Positions 7,238-10,552 of a DNA stretch of 10,552 nt are shown one piece after another. Source of the DNA: an uncultured Collinsella sp. (GTDB lineage Bacteria > Actinomycetota > Coriobacteriia > Coriobacteriales > Coriobacteriaceae); assembly GCA_900752015.1 (NCBI GenBank), contig CAADTZ010000088.1, positions 1-10,552 on the forward strand, in the 5' to 3' direction. The notes beneath the pieces are model-generated. The model worked only from the letters and a program-made list of their open reading frames with translations. It had not been told where the DNA came from and searched no databases. The position numbers were made by a program, and so were the translations under genes. Each line of letters opens with the position of its first letter. Position 1 is the first letter of the stretch.

Positions 7238-8971
7238 ATGTCGCAAAACGATCGAACTCAACTGATTCCCGATCCGCAGCAGCCGAGCAAGCACACCGGC
7301 GGCGTTCAGTCGCCGCGTCCTATCGCGCCGAGCCACGGTCAGCAGCGTAGTGCAGCAAACGCTTCCCAACGCCCGAACCAACAGCGACAGCAGCGTCAAC
7401 AACGTCATCAGCGCCAGGCAAACGGCAATGCGCCCAAGCAGCCCCCCACGCACGCTCGAGGCGATCGCGGTCCCGCACGCAAGTCCGCTGGCAACAATAA
7501 GTCGGGCAAAAAGACGACGCTCTTTGTCGTCCTGGGTCTCATCGTCATTGTCTATATCGTAGGCATCGTTGCGTTTTCGCAGCTAGCCTACCCCAACACC
7601 ACCATCGCCGGCGTCGACGTCTCATTCTCCAACGCTTCGTCTGCCGCCACCAAGGTCAACTCGGCATGGAAGCACTATAAGCTCACCGTGACAGGCGATG
7701 ACTTTAGCTGGACCTTTCAGCCCGAGTCCGATGAACCCATCGTCGACGGAGAGGCTGCCGCAAAAGAGATCATCAGCCACAACGAAGCCTTTATCTGGCC
7801 GGTCCGTCTCGTAGAGTCTTTTAGTGGCAAGACCAAAACAACCGCTGCCTCCAACGAAGTCGATCTTGATCAAGACGTCGACCTGTCCATGCTTTCCGAC
7901 GCCTTCAACCAAAAACAGTTTGAGGAGGATCTGGGCAGCGCCATCGACGAGTTCAACGAGGGCCGTTCTGGAACGTTCGAGGCCAATAGTTCCTATGACG
8001 AGCAGGCCGGCAAGTTTACCGTCGAGAAGGCGCGCTCCAACGAAAAACTCAACCGCGAGCATGTCATTAAGTATGCCGAGCTCGAGCTTTCATCGCTGGC
8101 CGAGACCGTAGATCTTTCCAAGCTCGGCAACGATGCCTATGAGCCGCTCAACGGAACGCTGACCGATGATCAGATTCAGGCCGCATGCGATGCCGCCAAC
8201 AACTTCCTGGGCGTCAACGTGACCCTCAAGCTCAACGGCGAGGATGCCGGCAAGGTTGATGGCGCTTCCGTGCTGCAGTGGATCAGCTTTGCCGATCCGG
8301 CCAACCCCACGCTCGATACGTCACAGATCAGCAGCTGGGCAGCCGAGCTCGCCAACAGCTTTAATACCGTGGGCTCCACTCGCTGGTGGACGCGCGCCGA
8401 TGGCAAGCAGTGCGCCGTCGAAGGCGGTGACTTTGGTTGGTCTATCGATAGCAGCTCGCTCGCCAAGCAGGTCGAGGACGCCATTAACAACAAGCAGACC
8501 GGCGAAATCGAGATCAAGTACTCCCAGAAAGCCGACACCTTTACCGCAAAGGGTGAACCCGACTGGAAGGCATATATCGATGTCGACCTGTCCGAGCAGC
8601 ACGCGCGCTACTACGACGAGAGCGGCAATATCGTGTGGGAGGCCAACTTTATTTCCGGCAAACCGGGCGAAGACGCCACCCCCGAGGGCGTGTGGCAGAT
8701 CAACAGCAACGACGGCGGCAGCACCCTAATCGGAGCCAAGGACCCCGAGACCGGTAAGCCCAAATACGAGAGCCCGGTGAGCTACTGGATGCCGTTCGAG
8801 GGCAATATGATCGGCTTCCACGATGCCACCTGGCAAAACGACAAGAGCTTTGATAATGCCGAGTCGTACAAGTGGTGCGGCAGCCACGGCTGCATCAACC
8901 TGCGCCTGGCCGATGCAAAGGCACTGCACGATTGCATCAAAGTCGGCCTGTGCGTGGTTGTCCACTCGTAG
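7238..8971 (+). CDS. Membrane-anchored L,D-transpeptidase (YkuD) with peptidoglycan-binding region
   Basis: L,D-transpeptidases form 3-3 peptide cross-links or attach molecules to peptidoglycan outside the membrane. In the 577-aa product, residues 1-92 are cytoplasmic, basic and Gln/Arg-rich (QQRQQRQQRHQRQ at 48-60). A single membrane segment spans about 95-113 after KKTT. The outer part begins YPNTTIAGVDVS (118-129), typical of PG-binding-4 (PF12229) proteins, and a second module ends near GGDFGWSID. The C-terminal YkuD domain starts at about 443. It holds H528 (GFHD) and the catalytic motif SHGCIN with C552; the preceding GS and the cysteine are as in active enzymes. An ATG nine bases earlier (7229) is only 1 nt after GAAGGA, so the ATG at 7238, with a 10-nt spacing, is preferred. 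It has its own TATAAT box. The exact cross-link made cannot be told. Confidence 0.93.
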   Translation: MSQNDRTQLIPDPQQPSKHTGGVQSPRPIAPSHGQQRSAANASQRPNQQRQQRQQRHQRQANGNAPKQPPTHARGDRGPARKSAGNNKSGKKTTLFVVLGLIVIVYIVGIVAFSQLAYPNTTIAGVDVSFSNASSAATKVNSAWKHYKLTVTGDDFSWTFQPESDEPIVDGEAAAKEIISHNEAFIWPVRLVESFSGKTKTTAASNEVDLDQDVDLSMLSDAFNQKQFEEDLGSAIDEFNEGRSGTFEANSSYDEQAGKFTVEKARSNEKLNREHVIKYAELELSSLAETVDLSKLGNDAYEPLNGTLTDDQIQAACDAANNFLGVNVTLKLNGEDAGKVDGASVLQWISFADPANPTLDTSQISSWAAELANSFNTVGSTRWWTRADGKQCAVEGGDFGWSIDSSSLAKQVEDAINNKQTGEIEIKYSQKADTFTAKGEPDWKAYIDVDLSEQHARYYDESGNIVWEANFISGKPGEDATPEGVWQINSNDGGSTLIGAKDPETGKPKYESPVSYWMPFEGNMIGFHDATWQNDKSFDNAESYKWCGSHGCINLRLADAKALHDCIKVGLCVVVHS

Positions 8972-9040
8972 TGCAACGCGCGCATTCCTACAACGTGGAG
9001 CTGCTGCGACCAATCTAACAGTTCCGAAAGAAACCGTTCT

Positions 9041-9068
9041 ATGCGCCCGTCCCAACCGGTGGGCGCAT
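9041..9068. repeat. 8-bp inverted repeat overlapping the adaptor gene promoter
   Basis: ATGCGCCC (9041-9048) and GGGCGCAT (9061-9068) are perfect reverse complements around a 12-nt spacer GTCCCAACCGGT. The right arm shares its last T with the first base of the TATAAT box. This location suits a repressor operator. It could instead be the end hairpin of the L,D-transpeptidase transcript, although only ATAATTAT and no real T-run follows. Confidence 0.6.
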
Positions 9069-9073
9069 ATAAT
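9068..9073 (+). promoter_or_regulatory. -10 box of the export adaptor gene
   Basis: A perfect TATAAT lies 30 nt upstream of the chosen ATG, giving a leader of roughly 24 nt. As with the gene before it, the -35 region is poor (GCCCGT at 17 bp) and is occupied by the left arm of the inverted repeat. Confidence 0.6.
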
Positions 9074-9103
9074 TATCGAGGTTCTTTCTATAAAGGAGAC
9101 GCT

Positions 9104-10540
9104 ATGCCGAATGTCCCCACGATCACCCCGGGCCCAGATGATACCGAGCACACGCCCGAAGGTGCCACCGAAACGATTCCTCTGATTACAAACGTACATG
9201 CCGACAAGCAGAGCGGACGAACGAACGATACGGCCGAGATTTCCGATGAAGAAGCGTATGCCAAGCTCAAGGCAAAACGTGCCGAACGTCGACGCAAAAA
9301 GCTGATTCGACGCGGTATTGCCGCCGGCGTCGTGGGTGCCATCGCGCTCATTGCCATTGTCGCAACCCTTGTTATCAATGCACAGCCACAGGGCGCTAGC
9401 GGTCCCGTGACCAACATGGTGACCGAGGGCACGTTTACCACAACGGTCGAGGCGAAAGGCCAGCTCAAACCCATTTCGTCCTCAGTGGTCTCCCCCTCTG
9501 TCGACGGTACGGTCGATTCGATCAACGTGCAGGCAGGCCAATCCGTCAACGAGGGCGACGTGCTTATGACCATTAAAAACGATGAGCTCGATCGCAACGT
9601 TGCCGAGGCGCAGCGTGCAGTTGCAGCCGCTCAAGAAGACCTCGCCAACGCACAGAAAGCCGCAGCTGCCGCGCAGACCACCCCAACGACGGACGTCGAT
9701 GGAACTTCCGCAGCGGCTGGCGTCTCCGACGCATCAGCGGACACGAACGCCGTATCGGCCGCGCAGCGCAGCCTCGCATCGGCCCAGGCAAACCTCGATC
9801 AGGCGAACGCCAAGGCAGCCAGCCGTACGGTCACGGCCCCGAGCTCGGGAAGCATCGTGGAGCTCAACGCCAAGGTGGGCGCCGCGGTAACAGGCGGCAT
9901 GATCATGGGCGAAAGCGACACGAGCGGCGGCAAGCAGTGCATGCAGATCGCCGACCTGTCCAAAATGAAGGTGACCGTACAGGTGGGCGAAAAGGACATC
10001 GCCAAGATCGCCGTTGGGCAGAGCGCCAACGTCACATATCCCGCGTTTCCCGATATCGTGAGCCAGGGCACCGTCACGGCTATCGCGTCGGTGGCAAACT
10101 CCGACGCCGCCAACGGTGGCGGCGGCAGCGTAACCTTTAACGTCGATATTCTCATCGAGGCGCCCGACGCGCGCCTGAAGCCGGGCATGACGGCCGAGGT
10201 ATCGGTGGTGACCGAGCAGCTCGACGACGTGGTGATGGTGCCGACGATGGCGCTCATGACCGAAGACGGCGAACACTATTACGTCAACGTGGCAACCGAT
10301 GACGAGGGCAAGCAAACCCGCCGCGTCAAGGTGACCGTCTTGACGCAAAACGATAACGAAGCCGTAGTCGGCAAGACACAGGTCAAGCGCGACGACCAGG
10401 GCAACGAGATCAACCCCAACGTGCCGGTTACTAAGCTACGCGATGGTGACACCCTCGTCATGGACACCGGAGCGGACGCAACGGCTGACGGCGGCTACAG
10501 CACGGATCCGGGCAGTATGGCTGCCGATGAGGGGATGTAA
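9104..10540 (+). CDS. HlyD/MacA-family membrane-fusion adaptor of an exporter
   Basis: Proteins of this family link an inner-membrane exporter (often a MacB-type ABC transporter in Gram-positives) to the outside. In the 478-aa product, residues 1-70 are cytoplasmic and acidic, then basic (KLKAKRAERRRKKLIRR). One membrane segment spans about 71-92. The first lipoyl-like half is at 105-160 (GTVDSINVQAGQSVNEGDVL). A short Ala-rich coiled-coil hairpin covers about 161-187 and 215-240, with a Thr/Asp/Ala-rich tip. The second lipoyl half starts at TAPSSGSI (244-251), followed by the beta-barrel (about 285-370) and a membrane-proximal domain with VVMVPTMAL. The chosen ATG has AAAGGAG 5 nt upstream. 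An in-frame ATG at 9041 lies in the palindrome and before the predicted transcription start, so it is rejected. The stop overlaps the next ATG (TAATG). The exported substrate is unknown. Confidence 0.9.
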   Translation: MPNVPTITPGPDDTEHTPEGATETIPLITNVHADKQSGRTNDTAEISDEEAYAKLKAKRAERRRKKLIRRGIAAGVVGAIALIAIVATLVINAQPQGASGPVTNMVTEGTFTTTVEAKGQLKPISSSVVSPSVDGTVDSINVQAGQSVNEGDVLMTIKNDELDRNVAEAQRAVAAAQEDLANAQKAAAAAQTTPTTDVDGTSAAAGVSDASADTNAVSAAQRSLASAQANLDQANAKAASRTVTAPSSGSIVELNAKVGAAVTGGMIMGESDTSGGKQCMQIADLSKMKVTVQVGEKDIAKIAVGQSANVTYPAFPDIVSQGTVTAIASVANSDAANGGGGSVTFNVDILIEAPDARLKPGMTAEVSVVTEQLDDVVMVPTMALMTEDGEHYYVNVATDDEGKQTRRVKVTVLTQNDNEAVVGKTQVKRDDQGNEINPNVPVTKLRDGDTLVMDTGADATADGGYSTDPGSMAADEGM

Positions 10541-10552
10541 TGCGTCCCGTTA
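10540..10552 (+). CDS. Start of a downstream gene, probably an ABC exporter component (cut by window edge)
   Basis: An ATG at 10540-10542 shares its A with the TAA stop of the adaptor gene, and GAGGGG (10529-10534) provides a ribosome site 5 nt upstream. Only the codons for M-R-P-V are visible, so the identity is inferred purely from context: MacA-like adaptors are usually followed by an ATPase or MacB-like permease. The overlap suggests translational coupling. Confidence 0.55.

Noticed and set aside
7103..7453. Reverse-strand frame encoding an apparently hydrophobic 116-aa protein
   Set aside because: Its Leu-rich look arises from being antisense to the Gln/Arg-rich start of the L,D-transpeptidase gene, and it overlaps a terminator and promoter.
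9041..9103. Longer N-terminus for the adaptor protein from ATG 9041
   Set aside because: That ATG lies in the palindrome upstream of the TATAAT box and has no ribosome site, whereas ATG 9104 has AAAGGAG at ideal distance.

Overview
The window looks like a chromosomal segment of a high-GC Gram-positive of the Actinomycetota, most likely a gut Coriobacteriia such as Collinsella. This is an inference from GC-rich codon use, the housekeeping gene set, and an L,D-transpeptidase built as one membrane segment, PG-binding-4-like modules and a YkuD domain. No rRNA or tRNA gene, CRISPR array, insertion-sequence transposase or phage gene was seen.

Layout. Positions 1-3578 lie on the minus strand. They hold the 5' part of priA (replication restart helicase, cut by the left edge) and, upstream of it, gltX (glutamyl-tRNA synthetase), separated by a hairpin terminator. 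Positions 3579-3856 are a divergent regulatory region. It carries the gltX promoter, a roughly 100-bp near-perfect inverted repeat that may be a small mobile element, and a short metK leader with a hairpin. From 3857 on, everything is on the plus strand. metK (SAM synthetase) ends at a strong terminator. The gene-free stretch 5138-5480 is dominated by a 119-bp element with perfect 25-bp outer arms and an inner palindrome. Next come a single-chain iron-sulfur L-serine dehydratase with an internal ACT domain, its own terminator, a membrane-anchored L,D-transpeptidase with a perfect TATAAT box, and a HlyD/MacA-like export adaptor with another TATAAT box. The adaptor's stop codon overlaps the start of a further gene that leaves the window after four codons, probably an ABC exporter component.

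How the genes relate. Most units appear to be transcribed singly, each with its own promoter and/or terminator. The evident exception is the adaptor plus the next gene, which look translationally coupled. Replication restart, tRNA charging, SAM synthesis, serine catabolism, cell-wall cross-linking and export do not form one pathway.

The most unusual content is in the non-coding DNA: two unrelated long inverted-repeat elements on either side of metK, a structured metK leader, and a palindrome overlapping the -10 box of the adaptor gene. The proteins belong to known families with some variations (the ACT-containing fused serine dehydratase with a Cys-rich tail, and an enlarged MetK). I see no convincing new defence or multi-gene system.
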